A stretch of 64,000 nucleotides of DNA from Roseiarcus sp963835885 (GTDB taxonomy: Bacteria > Pseudomonadota > Alphaproteobacteria > Rhizobiales > Beijerinckiaceae). Shown here piece by piece: positions 56,591 through 64,000 of this stretch; position 1 is the stretch's first letter, and each line of letters starts with the position of its first letter. The stretch lies in the NCBI GenBank assembly GCA_963835885.1, contig CAWIHF010000018.1:39515-103514 (forward strand), given 5' to 3'. The notes under the pieces were generated by a model, which saw nothing but the letters and a program-made list of their open reading frames with translations, did no database searches and was not told the origin of the DNA. Made by a program: the position numbers and the translations under genes.

Positions 56591-56760
56591 TCAGGCCGCG
56601 CATAGCCGGCGCATGGTCGCGGCGAACCGCGCCGCGATCGTCTCGCGCGAGCCGTGCCGGCCGCCTTGCACGACCTTGCGCCCGCCGCTCCATACGCAAT
56701 CCACGAGGGCGTTTCCGGCGCTGAAGATCCACGCGTCGAGAATCGCGTCGCCCGACTGGT
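56591..56760 (-). pseudogene. Duplicated 3' end of hutF
   Basis: The minus strand reads GDAILDAWIFSAGNALVDCV, WSGGRKVVQGGRHGSRETIA, ARFAATMRRLCAA and a stop, nearly the same as the last 55 residues of HutF at 58968. The DNA is clearly homologous but diverged by many substitutions, so the two are not a recent copy of one sequence. Nothing of the catalytic barrel is present. Confidence 0.8.
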
Positions 56761-56955
56761 TTCTTTGCGGCCCCTTCTGGGGAATGGATATGGATGTCAA
56801 CCGATCGCTCCGCCTATTGCTGAGCTCCGCATTCACACCTACAGGCTGCTGCCTGGCATATCTGTCTCAGTTTCTCCCTGTCGAGCGACATATTAATACC
56901 GCCGATGGACTGTGCGGAGCAGATGTTGCGATTTGCCAGCTCCGCATCGACAAGG

Positions 56956-57035
56956 TCACCTAAACCTCCGGTGCATCCCTCGGTAGCGGAACAGGAAAAG
57001 CGGGGGGTGCAGTGCAGTTCCATGCTCAAGTATTA
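56956..57035 (-). pseudogene. 3' part of the gene split by the IS630 element
   Basis: If the IS630 element and one copy of its TA target are removed, the frame of the gene at 58094-58594 continues here as LILEHGTALHPPLFLFRYRG, MHRRFR and a stop at 56956-56958. The rejoined end reads smoothly. Confidence 0.65.
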
Positions 57036-58093
57036 GAGCGGTATCCGAACGGATTGAATCGGTTGGGGGATTCCCGAATCGGCTAATTTCTGCTTCCTCA
57101 TTCGCGCCGCGAGAGGGAGGCGGCGGGGATGGCTGTTTCCGACGATCTTCGCGAGCGCGTGGTCGAGGCGGTGGTGTTGGGCGGGTTGTCGCGCAATCAG
57201 GCGGCCGCGCGTTTCAAAGTGAGCGTCGCGAGCGCCGTGCGCTGGGTGAAGCGGTTCAATACCACGGGCGAGATTTCTTCGGCGCCTTCTGGCGGCGACC
57301 GCCGCTCCGGCCGGATCGAGGCGCATCGCGACTATCTCTTGGGCCTGATCCGGCGCAGGCCGGACATCACGCTGCTCGAGATAAAGGAACAGCTGATCGG
57401 CAATTGCGGCGAGCGCTTTGCGGTCTCCGTGCTGTGGCGTTTCTTCGACCGTCACGAGATCACCTTTAAAAAAAACGGCGCACGCCGAGGAACAACAACG
57501 CGCGGACGTGCAAAATCGACGCCGGGAATGGTTCGCGGGGCAGCTCGATCTCGATCCGACGAAACTGGTTTTCATTGATGAGACGGGAGCCTCCACCAAT
57601 CTCGCGCGCAAAAGCGGACGTTGCCGGCGCGGGCGCCGCTTGCGGGCCGCTATCCCGCACAGTCACTACAAAACGGTAATGTTGGTCGCCGGCCTTCGCC
57701 TTCGCGGCCTGACGGCGACAAAGACTTTCGACGGACCGATCAACGCCGCCCGGTTCGAGGATTGGCTGGAGACATGCCTCGTGCCCACCCTCTCGCCCGG
57801 CGAGACCGTCGTCATGGACAATCTCCCCGCTCACAAGGGGCCGCGGGTCGAGCAACTGATCAAGGCGGCGGGCGCGGAGTTGCGATATCTCCCGGCCTAC
57901 AGTCCTGATATGAACCCCATCGAAAAAGCCTTCTCCAAGCTCAAAGCCTTCCTGCGCAAAATCGCCGAACGGACCGTCTCGGGCCTGATGCGCGCACTCG
58001 AAACCTGCGCCGAAATCTTCCACCCCTCCGAATGTACAAATTACTTCAAATCCTGTGGTTATCAGGACGATACAGGATGATCGGATTCCGCTC
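57036..58093 (+). mobile_element. IS630-family element, complete ends, TA target
   Basis: About 1058 bp flanked by TA at 57034-57035 and 58094-58095, as expected for IS630. Terminal inverted repeats begin GAGCGGTATCCGAAC at the left and, on the other strand, GAGCGGAATCCGATC at the right. It holds one transposase reading in two frames. It interrupts a minus-strand gene of unknown function. Confidence 0.85.
57129..58080 (+). CDS. IS630-family transposase (frame change at an A8 run)
   Basis: First frame: helix-turn-helix LRERVVEAVVLGGLSRNQAA, ARFKVSVASAVRWVKRF, to HEITFKKNG. Second frame: KKTAHAEEQQRADVQNRRRE, DDE domain LVFIDETGASTNLARKSGRC, VVMDNLPAHKGPRVEQLIKA, YLPAYSPDMNPIEKAFSKLK. The switch is at eight A after CACCTTT (57468-57475); seven A would give one continuous protein. 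Either transcriptional slippage or a homopolymer error. About 317 residues when joined. Confidence 0.88.
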
Positions 58094-58594
58094 TAGGTCA
58101 CGCTTCCTGTCGAAGTAGAAAGGGGCGGTATGCTGAAACAAATCCCGGTAGCAGCCAGCCGGCATTCTCCGGTACGTGATGGACTGCGTGTCGTCTTTGT
58201 TTAATGCGAAAGGAAAGAGGTCCAGGAGAATGAAGCCGGCGCCCGCAAGTGCCGCAAGGAGGAATTCCTTGTCCGTACGGCCTTTAGCAAAGTCGTGACC
58301 CAAAATCGCCTGGGCATCCTGGAAATGGAAAAAGCCGCCGAAGGGGGTGCAAGCGTTGTAGAAATAGCGCCTATCAGTGCCGAACAGCGGCGCCTCTGAC
58401 AGCATCACCAGCCGCACCTTCTTGACACGGTCGAAGTTCTCTCTCCACATCCGCTCGGTTTCCACGAATGCAGTTTTGAGGTACGCGCATTCCTCGGTGC
58501 TCACCGGCGCGCAGCCTCGAAGCACTTGTTCAAGCTCATCCCAGTCGGCTTCTATCAGCATGACATCGATGCGAACTATTGGAGGTTCGTTCAA
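58094..58594 (-). pseudogene. Unknown gene, interrupted by IS630 (5' part)
   Basis: About 167 residues remain before the insertion: MNEPPIVRIDVMLIEADWDE, VETERMWRENFDRVKKVRLV, MLSEAPLFGTDRRYFYNACT, PFGGFFHFQDAQAILGHDFA. No signature I know. With the piece at 56956-57035 the whole protein would be about 190 residues. Its G+C content looks lower than that of the Hut genes, which hints at transfer. Confidence 0.6.
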
Positions 58595-58967
58595 TCAAGA
58601 ACGAACTTCACACCTGTGACCTCCAACCGCAAGCTAGCCGGAAAGCATGGGTACAGGGGAGGTGAATTTCGCAAATACCTGGGGTATTGCTGAAAAACAA
58701 CAATATTTCCCCTTCCAAATAGCGTTTTTTTTTTGCATGACACTGCTCTTGTGGGCGAGCCCACCTTGATTGCTGTGCCTCTTGCATTGTGGCGCCGCCA
58801 TCGATCACAACTCGGGTTTCCGTTGCAGAGAAGGCTCGGTTTGGAAACCTGGCCGATGCGGCGGGCATGTTCGGAATCCGCATTCGCCCTCAAAGCGATT
58901 CGCGCCCTGTTGGTCGGGGGCCTACTTCGGCAAGGTGGTTATCTCGGTAAGATGATGGGCGACGTTG
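58595..58967. other. No gene; low-G+C stretch with T10 run
   Basis: A comparatively A/T-rich spacer (58610-58750) with ten T in a row near 58727 and several A runs. No credible coding sequence. Confidence 0.45.
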
Positions 58968-60326
58968 TCAGCCCGCGCAGAGTCGACGCATGGTCGCGGC
59001 GAACCGCGCCGCAATCCTCTCCCGCGAGGCGTGCCGACCGTCCTCCACGACCTTGCGGCCGCCGCTCCATACGCAATCAACCAGCGCGTTCCCGGCGCTA
59101 AAAATCCAGGCGTCGAGGATCGCGTCGCCCGCCTTGCCGGCGAGCGTCGGATGATCGGCGCGCAGGGTCAGGAAATCGGCGCTCGCGCCAAGGCGTAGCG
59201 CGCCGGATTTGCGCGCCAGCGCCTGCGCCCCGCCGAGTGAGGCGGCCTCCAGCATCGCCCGTGCGGTCGAGTCGCCCGGCGCCGCCATCACGTTTCGCGT
59301 GCGCGAAAAAAGGCGCTGGGCGTATTCGAGCTGCCGCAATTCGTCGGAGACGCCGATACGCACGTTGGAGTCGGAGCCCACCCCATAGCGCCCTCTGGCG
59401 TCGAGGTATTCACGTGCGCGGAAAACGCCGTCGCCGAGATTGGCTTCGGTGACGGGGCAAAGCCCGGCGACGGCCCCCGAGGCCGCAAGGCCGCGCGTCT
59501 CCCCTTCGTCCATGTGGGTCGCATGGACGAGGCACCAGCGCCGGTCGACGCCAGCCTGGTCGAGGAGCCAGCGCACCGGTCGCGCGCCGAGCGCTGCGAC
59601 GCAGTCCTCGACCTCGCCGGTCTGCTCGGCGGCATGGATATGGATCGGACCGTCGCCGGCGAGCGCGACGATGTCGAAAAGTTCGACTGGCGTCGCCGCG
59701 CGCAGGCTGTGCGGCGCGACGCCGATCGCCTCGCCCAGTCTCCCCCTGACGAGCCGCTCGCAGGCTTCGAACAGGCGGGCGAAGGAGCCGACGTCGCAGA
59801 TGAAGCGCCGCTGTTCCGGTTTCGGTGGCTTGCCCCCGAAACCGGCGTGCGCGTAGAAGACCGGCAGGAGGGTCAGGCCGATGCCTGTCTCGCGGGCGCC
59901 GGCCACGATCCGCCCGGCCATTTCCGCGCGGTCGGCGTAAGCGCCGCCGTCCGGCGCATGATGGAGATAGTGGAATTCGGCGACGGCGGCGAAGCCTGCC
60001 TCGAGCATCTCGACATAGAGCTGAGCGGCTGTCGCCTCGACCTCGTCCGGCGACATCATCAGCGCAAAGCGGTACATGGTCTCGCGCCACGTCCAGAACG
60101 TGTCGGCGCCCGGCCCGCGGGTCTCGGCAAGGCCGGCCATCGCCCTCTGAAAAGCGTGGCTGTGCAGGTTTGGTAGAGCGGGAACGAGAATCGTATGCCG
60201 CTCGTCGCCCTCGCGCGCGAATACGCCCGTCTCGATCGCAGCGATCGTGCCTGCGTCGATGCCAATCCTGACGCCCGACCTCCAGCCTTCCGGAAGAAGC
60301 GCGCTTTCGGCGTGAACGACAGACAA
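58968..60326 (-). CDS. hutF: Formimidoylglutamate deiminase HutF
   Basis: A 452-residue amidohydrolase. Metal site LPNLHSHAFQRAMAGLAETR, further ligands in AEFHYLHHAPDGGAY, IHIHAAEQTGEVEDCVAALG and CLVHATHMDEGETRGLAASG, and VGSDSNVRIGVSDELRQLEY. It turns N-formimidoyl-glutamate into N-formyl-glutamate. A TTG start at 60326 with GGAGAAG five bases before fits best; the frame runs 22 codons further without support. Divergent from hutI across 79 bases. Intact. Confidence 0.93.
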   Translation of the reverse strand: MSVVHAESALLPEGWRSGVRIGIDAGTIAAIETGVFAREGDERHTILVPALPNLHSHAFQRAMAGLAETRGPGADTFWTWRETMYRFALMMSPDEVEATAAQLYVEMLEAGFAAVAEFHYLHHAPDGGAYADRAEMAGRIVAGARETGIGLTLLPVFYAHAGFGGKPPKPEQRRFICDVGSFARLFEACERLVRGRLGEAIGVAPHSLRAATPVELFDIVALAGDGPIHIHAAEQTGEVEDCVAALGARPVRWLLDQAGVDRRWCLVHATHMDEGETRGLAASGAVAGLCPVTEANLGDGVFRAREYLDARGRYGVGSDSNVRIGVSDELRQLEYAQRLFSRTRNVMAAPGDSTARAMLEAASLGGAQALARKSGALRLGASADFLTLRADHPTLAGKAGDAILDAWIFSAGNALVDCVWSGGRKVVEDGRHASRERIAARFAATMRRLCAG

Positions 60327-60369
60327 GGCGCTTCTCCGCTCGGGCTTTCTTGCGTTTCGACCCGATATG

Positions 60370-60379
60370 TATTGCAATA
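60370..60379. promoter_or_regulatory. Palindrome in the hutF-hutI divergent promoter region
   Basis: TATTGCAATA is a perfect 10-bp palindrome in the 79-bp space between the two starts. It could be a regulator site or overlap a -10 box. Function inferred; no HutC gene is visible in the window. Confidence 0.4.
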
Positions 60380-60405
60380 AACGGAGGACCAAGAAAGCGG
60401 TCGCG

Positions 60406-61632
60406 ATGGGTCAGCCGGTGGACGGAGTCGAGACGATCTGGCTGAACGCGCGCCTCGCGACGCTCGCGCCGAGCCGGCCGGGCCTCGGGATCGTCGAAAA
60501 AGGGGCAGTCGCATCGCGCGGCGGTCGCGTCGCGTTCGCTGGCCCGCAGGATGACCTGCCCCGGGGTTGGCGCAACCGCGCCCGCACTGTCGACTGCGAG
60601 GGGCGCTGGATCACGCCTGGGCTGATCGACTGCCACACCCATCTCGTCTACGGCGGCGAACGCGCCGAGGAATTCGAGATGCGGCTCGCCGGCGCGACCT
60701 ACGAGGAGATCGCCAGAGCCGGCGGCGGCATTCTCTCGACCGTTCGAGCGACGCGCGCGGCGCCCGAAGAGGACTTGGTCCGTTCGGCGCTGCGACGCCT
60801 CGACGCGCTGATCGCCGAAGGCGTGACGACAATCGAGGTCAAGTCCGGCTACGGCCTCGAAACAGCAGCCGAGCGCAGGTCGCTGCACGCGGCGCGACGT
60901 CTCGCCGAACGCCGCCCGATCTCGGTCCGCGCGACGCTTCTCGCCGCGCATGCGGTTCCGCCGGAATTCGCCGGCAGGCGCGAGGCCTATCTCGATAATA
61001 TCGTCGGCGAAACGATCCCGACGCTCGCCGGAGAGGGCCTGGTCGACGCGGTCGACGCCTTCTGTGAGCGCATCGCCTTCACCGGTCCCGAAGTCGTGCG
61101 GGTGTTTGAGGCGGCCCGGCGTCTCGGCTTGCCGGTCAAGCTGCACGCCGACCAATTGTCGAACGGCGGCGGCGCGGCGCTCGCGGCTGAGTTTGGCGCG
61201 CTTTCGGCCGATCACCTCGAATATGCGGACGAGGCGGGCGTCGAGGCCATGGCGCGCGCCGGCGTCGTCGCGGTTCTCCTTCCGGGCGCCTTCTATGTCT
61301 TGCGCGAGCGGCAGGCGCCGCCTGTTGCGCTGCTTCGCCAGCATCGGGTCCCGATTGCGGTCGCGACCGACTCGAACCCGGGCACTTCACCGCTGACCTC
61401 CATTCTGCTTGCGCTCAACATGGCCGCGACCTTGTTCGGCCTAACGGTCGAAGAGTGCATCCGGGGCGTCACCCGTCACGCGGCCGACGCGCTCGGTCTC
61501 GGCGCTGAGACGGGGACGCTCGAAGCCGGCAAATGGGCGGATCTGGCGCTCTGGGATGTCGATCGACCGGCCGAACTCGTCTATCGTCTCGGCTTCAATC
61601 CCTTGCATGCCAGAATCTGGAGGGGCCGATGA
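60406..61632 (+). CDS. hutI: Imidazolonepropionase HutI
   Basis: A 408-residue amidohydrolase. Zinc site GLIDCHTHLVYGGERAEEFE, imidazolone-specific AGGGILSTVRATRAA, VEVKSGYGLE-type segment (IEVKSGYGLETAAERRSLHA), ligands in KLHADQLSNGGGAALAAEFG and ATDSNPGTSPLTSILLALNM. Third step of histidine breakdown. ATG 60406 is preferred; the upstream ATG at 60367 would overlap the palindrome. Its stop overlaps hutH (ATGA). Intact. Confidence 0.93.
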   Translation: MGQPVDGVETIWLNARLATLAPSRPGLGIVEKGAVASRGGRVAFAGPQDDLPRGWRNRARTVDCEGRWITPGLIDCHTHLVYGGERAEEFEMRLAGATYEEIARAGGGILSTVRATRAAPEEDLVRSALRRLDALIAEGVTTIEVKSGYGLETAAERRSLHAARRLAERRPISVRATLLAAHAVPPEFAGRREAYLDNIVGETIPTLAGEGLVDAVDAFCERIAFTGPEVVRVFEAARRLGLPVKLHADQLSNGGGAALAAEFGALSADHLEYADEAGVEAMARAGVVAVLLPGAFYVLRERQAPPVALLRQHRVPIAVATDSNPGTSPLTSILLALNMAATLFGLTVEECIRGVTRHAADALGLGAETGTLEAGKWADLALWDVDRPAELVYRLGFNPLHARIWRGR

Positions 61633-63167
61633 CGGTGACATTGCGCCCGGGCGAAGCGCGCCTCAACGACTGGCGCGCGATCTGGCGCGGGGCGTCGGTC
61701 GGGCTCGATCCGGCTTGCCGCGCCAAGGTCGCGGCAAGCGCCGATGCGGTCCGGCGCATCCTGGCGCGCGGCGAGCCGGTCTACGGAATCAACACCGGCT
61801 TCGGCAAGCTGGCCGCCGTGCGGATCGATGAGGCCGATCTGGCGAAGCTCCAGCGCAACATCGTGCTGTCGCACGCCGCAGGCGTCGGCGAGACGACGCC
61901 GCTTCCCGTCGCGCGGCTGATGATGGCGCTGAAGCTCGGCAGCCTCGCACAGGGGGCGTCCGGCGTGCGGCCGGAGACGGTCGACTGCATCGGGGCGATG
62001 ATCGATCGCGGCGTGACGCCGGTCGTTCCCTCGCAGGGCTCGGTCGGCGCCTCGGGCGACCTTGCGCCGCTCGCCCACATGGCCGCCGCGATGATCGGCG
62101 TCGGGGAGGCGGTCGTCGGCGATCGCGTCATGCCGGCCGGCGAAGCGCTCGCCGCGGTCGGGCTCGAGCCTCTCGCGCTTCAGCCGAAGGAGGGCCTCGC
62201 GCTGCTCAACGGCACGCAGTTTTCGACCGCAAACGCGCTCGTCGGGCTGTTCGAGGCCGAGACCCTGTTGCGCTCGGCGCTGGCGACCGGCGCCCTGACG
62301 CTTGACGCCGCGCGCGGCTCGGACACGCCGTTCGACCCGCGCATCCATGCGCTGCGCCGCCATCGCGGCCAGCGCGAGAGCGCGGCGGCGTTACGCGCGC
62401 TCGTCGCCGGCAGCGAGATCCGCGCCTCGCACCGGTTCGGCGATCCGAGGGTTCAGGATCCCTATTGCCTGCGCTGCCAGCCCCAGGTGATGGGCGCCGT
62501 GCTCGATCTCCTGCGCCAGGCCGCGGCCACGCTCGCCGACGAAGCAAACGCCGTCTCCGACAATCCGCTCGTCTTCGCCGAAGACGACGAGGCGCTGTCG
62601 GGCGGCAACTTTCATGCCGAGCCGGTCGCTTTCGCCGCCGATATGATCGCGCTCGCCTTGTGCGAGATCGGCTCGCTTGCCGAGCGGAGGATCGCCATGC
62701 TGGTCGACCCGGCGCTCAGCGGCCTGCCGGCGTTCCTGACGCCGAACCCGGGCCTCAACTCCGGCTTCATGCTCGCGCAGGTCACGGCCGCCGCGCTCGT
62801 GTCGGAGAACAAGCAGCGCGCCACTCCGGCGAGCGTCGACTCGATTCCGACCTCGGCCAACCAGGAGGATCACGTGTCGATGGCGGCGCATGGGGCGCGG
62901 CGGCTTTCTCCGATGGCCGATAACGTGTTCTCGATTGTCGGCATTGAGTGGCTCGCCGCCGCACAGGGCTGCGACTTTCACGCCCCGATGCGCTCGAGCG
63001 CGCCGCTCGAAGCGCTCCGCGCGCGGCTGCGCCGCGACGTGCCGCATCTCGACGACGATCGCTACTTTCATCCCGAAATCCGGGCGGCGTCGCGGCTCGC
63101 GCGCCAAGGCGCGATCATCGAGGCGGTCGGCGAGGGGCTCCTGCCGGCTTTGGATGCGCAGCGATGA
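61629..63167 (+). CDS. hutH: Histidine ammonia-lyase HutH
   Basis: A 512-residue lyase. The MIO-forming Ala-Ser-Gly is in PSQGSVGASGDLAPLAHMAA; other family blocks are YGINTGFGKLAAVRIDEADL, LQRNIVLSHAAGVGE, QDPYCLRCQPQVMGAVLDLL and SIPTSANQEDHVSMAAHGAR. It turns histidine into urocanate and ammonia. Coupled to hutI and hutG by ATGA overlaps. Intact. Confidence 0.95.
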   Translation: MTVTLRPGEARLNDWRAIWRGASVGLDPACRAKVAASADAVRRILARGEPVYGINTGFGKLAAVRIDEADLAKLQRNIVLSHAAGVGETTPLPVARLMMALKLGSLAQGASGVRPETVDCIGAMIDRGVTPVVPSQGSVGASGDLAPLAHMAAAMIGVGEAVVGDRVMPAGEALAAVGLEPLALQPKEGLALLNGTQFSTANALVGLFEAETLLRSALATGALTLDAARGSDTPFDPRIHALRRHRGQRESAAALRALVAGSEIRASHRFGDPRVQDPYCLRCQPQVMGAVLDLLRQAAATLADEANAVSDNPLVFAEDDEALSGGNFHAEPVAFAADMIALALCEIGSLAERRIAMLVDPALSGLPAFLTPNPGLNSGFMLAQVTAAALVSENKQRATPASVDSIPTSANQEDHVSMAAHGARRLSPMADNVFSIVGIEWLAAAQGCDFHAPMRSSAPLEALRARLRRDVPHLDDDRYFHPEIRAASRLARQGAIIEAVGEGLLPALDAQR

Positions 63168-63979
63168 GCGACGAGCGACCAGACTGGCTCGAGGTCAGGT
63201 GCGGCGAGGCGCCGTTGATCGTCAGCATTCCGCACGGCGGCGTCGAACTGCGCGAATATGAGCAGCGTTTCGTCACTCCATGGCTCGCGCGCAAGGACGC
63301 CGACTGGCGGCTCGACGAACTCTACGATTTCGCCGGGCCGCTCGGCGCGACGGTCGTGCGAACGGCCCTGTCGCGCTCGATCATCGACGTCAATCGCGAC
63401 CCGACCGGCGCCTCTCTCTATCCGGGACTGGCGACGACCGAGCTCTGCCCGACGACGACGTTCGACGGCGAACCGCTCTATCCGGGCGCCGCGCCGGACG
63501 CGAACGAAATCGCCGCCCGCCGGCAAGCCTGCTTCGAGCCTTATCATGACGCGCTCAGCGCCGAGATCGCGCGGCTCAAAGCCCGCTTCGCCCGGATCGC
63601 GCTGTTCGATGCGCATTCGATCCGCTCCCGCATTCCGCGCCTGTTCGACGGCGAGCTGCCGGTGTTCAATCTCGGGACGAACGGCGGCTCGAGCTGCGGT
63701 CCGAAACTGCGCGAGGCGCTCGGCGCGGCGCTCGCGGCAAGCGGACGGAGTTTTGTCGTCGACGGCCGCTTCCGGGGCGGCTGGATCACCCGTCATTACG
63801 GCAAGCCGGGCGAGGGAATTGAAGCGATCCAGCTCGAGCTCGCCTGTCGCGGTTACATGGTGGAACCCGACTTCCCTTCGCCCGCCAACTGGCCGCAGCC
63901 GATCGACGACGGGCGTGGCGCGCGCACGCGCGCCATCTTGCGCCGCGTGCTGGAAACGATTCTGGAGATGGTGTCGTGA
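63164..63979 (+). CDS. hutG: N-formylglutamate deformylase HutG
   Basis: A 271-residue protein of the N-formylglutamate amidohydrolase family: LIVSIPHGGVELREYEQRFV, RSIIDVNRDPTGASLYPGLA, IALFDAHSIRSRIPRLFDGE and GGWITRHYGKPGEGIEAIQL. It hydrolyses formylglutamate to glutamate and formate, the step after HutF. Start inside the hutH stop. Intact. Confidence 0.93.
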   Translation: MSDERPDWLEVRCGEAPLIVSIPHGGVELREYEQRFVTPWLARKDADWRLDELYDFAGPLGATVVRTALSRSIIDVNRDPTGASLYPGLATTELCPTTTFDGEPLYPGAAPDANEIAARRQACFEPYHDALSAEIARLKARFARIALFDAHSIRSRIPRLFDGELPVFNLGTNGGSSCGPKLREALGAALAASGRSFVVDGRFRGGWITRHYGKPGEGIEAIQLELACRGYMVEPDFPSPANWPQPIDDGRGARTRAILRRVLETILEMVS

Positions 63980-64000
63980 CCCGCCGTTCGCGTATGCCGC
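63976..64000 (+). CDS. Start of a further coupled gene, cut by the window end
   Basis: GTG at 63976 overlaps the hutG stop and opens MTRRSRMP to the edge. Urocanase (hutU) is the one Hut enzyme not yet seen and is likely here, but eight residues cannot show it. Confidence 0.35.

Noticed and set aside
59410..61344. A 644-residue minus-strand frame across hutF and hutI
   Set aside because: It overlaps hutF in another frame and hutI in antisense; both real genes have full sets of catalytic motifs.

Overview
The window looks like a high-GC alphaproteobacterial chromosome, most likely Hyphomicrobiales. The support is the gene content (long-form dCTP deaminase, two branched-chain amino acid ABC transporters, a form II CO-dehydrogenase-type operon, a five-step Hut pathway, TAXI-TRAP binding protein), ATGA-type start/stop overlaps and the style of the intergenic palindromic repeats. 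Genus cannot be read from the sequence. No rRNA, tRNA or CRISPR array was recognised.

Layout. 0-4.1 kb is genomic wreckage: a LysR remnant, a type I restriction-modification/Fic locus and a DUF433/DUF5615 toxin-antitoxin pair reduced to fragments, an intact dodecin and the N-terminus of an ISAs1-like transposase. 4.1-9.2 kb holds a molybdopterin-binding-domain protein, divergent map-radC and a CHASE2 adenylate cyclase. 9.4-19.9 kb (minus strand) is one long molybdenum-hydroxylase operon, coxG-S-L-M-D-E followed by a CDGSH iron-sulfur protein, XdhC, a MoeA-like protein and a MobA-like cytidylyltransferase. An IS200 element follows. 21.4-27.1 kb is livHMGF, a small membrane protein and livK. 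27.3-31.4 kb has a lipoprotein lipase, a phospholipase C-type phosphoesterase and a TAXI binding protein. 31.7-41.2 kb is housekeeping and stress functions: MazEF, CcdA, a receiver protein, dCTP deaminase, a methyltransferase, secE, nusG, msrP, an EthD protein, LysR, trxB and GST. 41.5-43.8 kb has two IS1595-family elements, both with 8-bp target duplications. 44.1-48.5 kb has choline sulfatase with its own binding protein and a RgpF-type protein. 48.8-53.5 kb is a second Liv-type transporter, followed by a zinc alcohol dehydrogenase and a LysE exporter. 56-58.6 kb is a scar region: truncated HEPN/MNT pair, a duplicated hutF 3' end, and an IS630 element splitting an unknown gene. 58.9 kb to the end is the histidine degradation locus, hutF divergent from hutI-hutH-hutG.

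How genes work together. The cox operon encodes the three enzyme subunits plus membrane recruitment (CoxG), the AAA+/VWA pair that completes the metal centre (CoxD/CoxE), and cofactor handling (XdhC, MoeA-like, MobA-like). The CoxL active-site loop reads AYRGAGR once one extra G is allowed for, so this is the form II type, whose physiological substrate is uncertain. The Hut enzymes take histidine to glutamate through formylglutamate (HutF then HutG). The two Liv systems, the betC unit and the TAXI protein point to scavenging of amino acids, sulfated choline and organic acids.

Caution on quality. Single-base indels interrupt many otherwise well-conserved genes, including the essential secE, nusG and trxB. 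This is best explained by sequencing or assembly error, so frame-broken genes outside the obvious wreckage are listed as genes and the breaks are described. The most unusual feature is a pair of related non-coding elements, at 15.2 and 54.9 kb, each with four copies of a 9-bp AACAGSGAA motif arranged around a GATTCCAG core.
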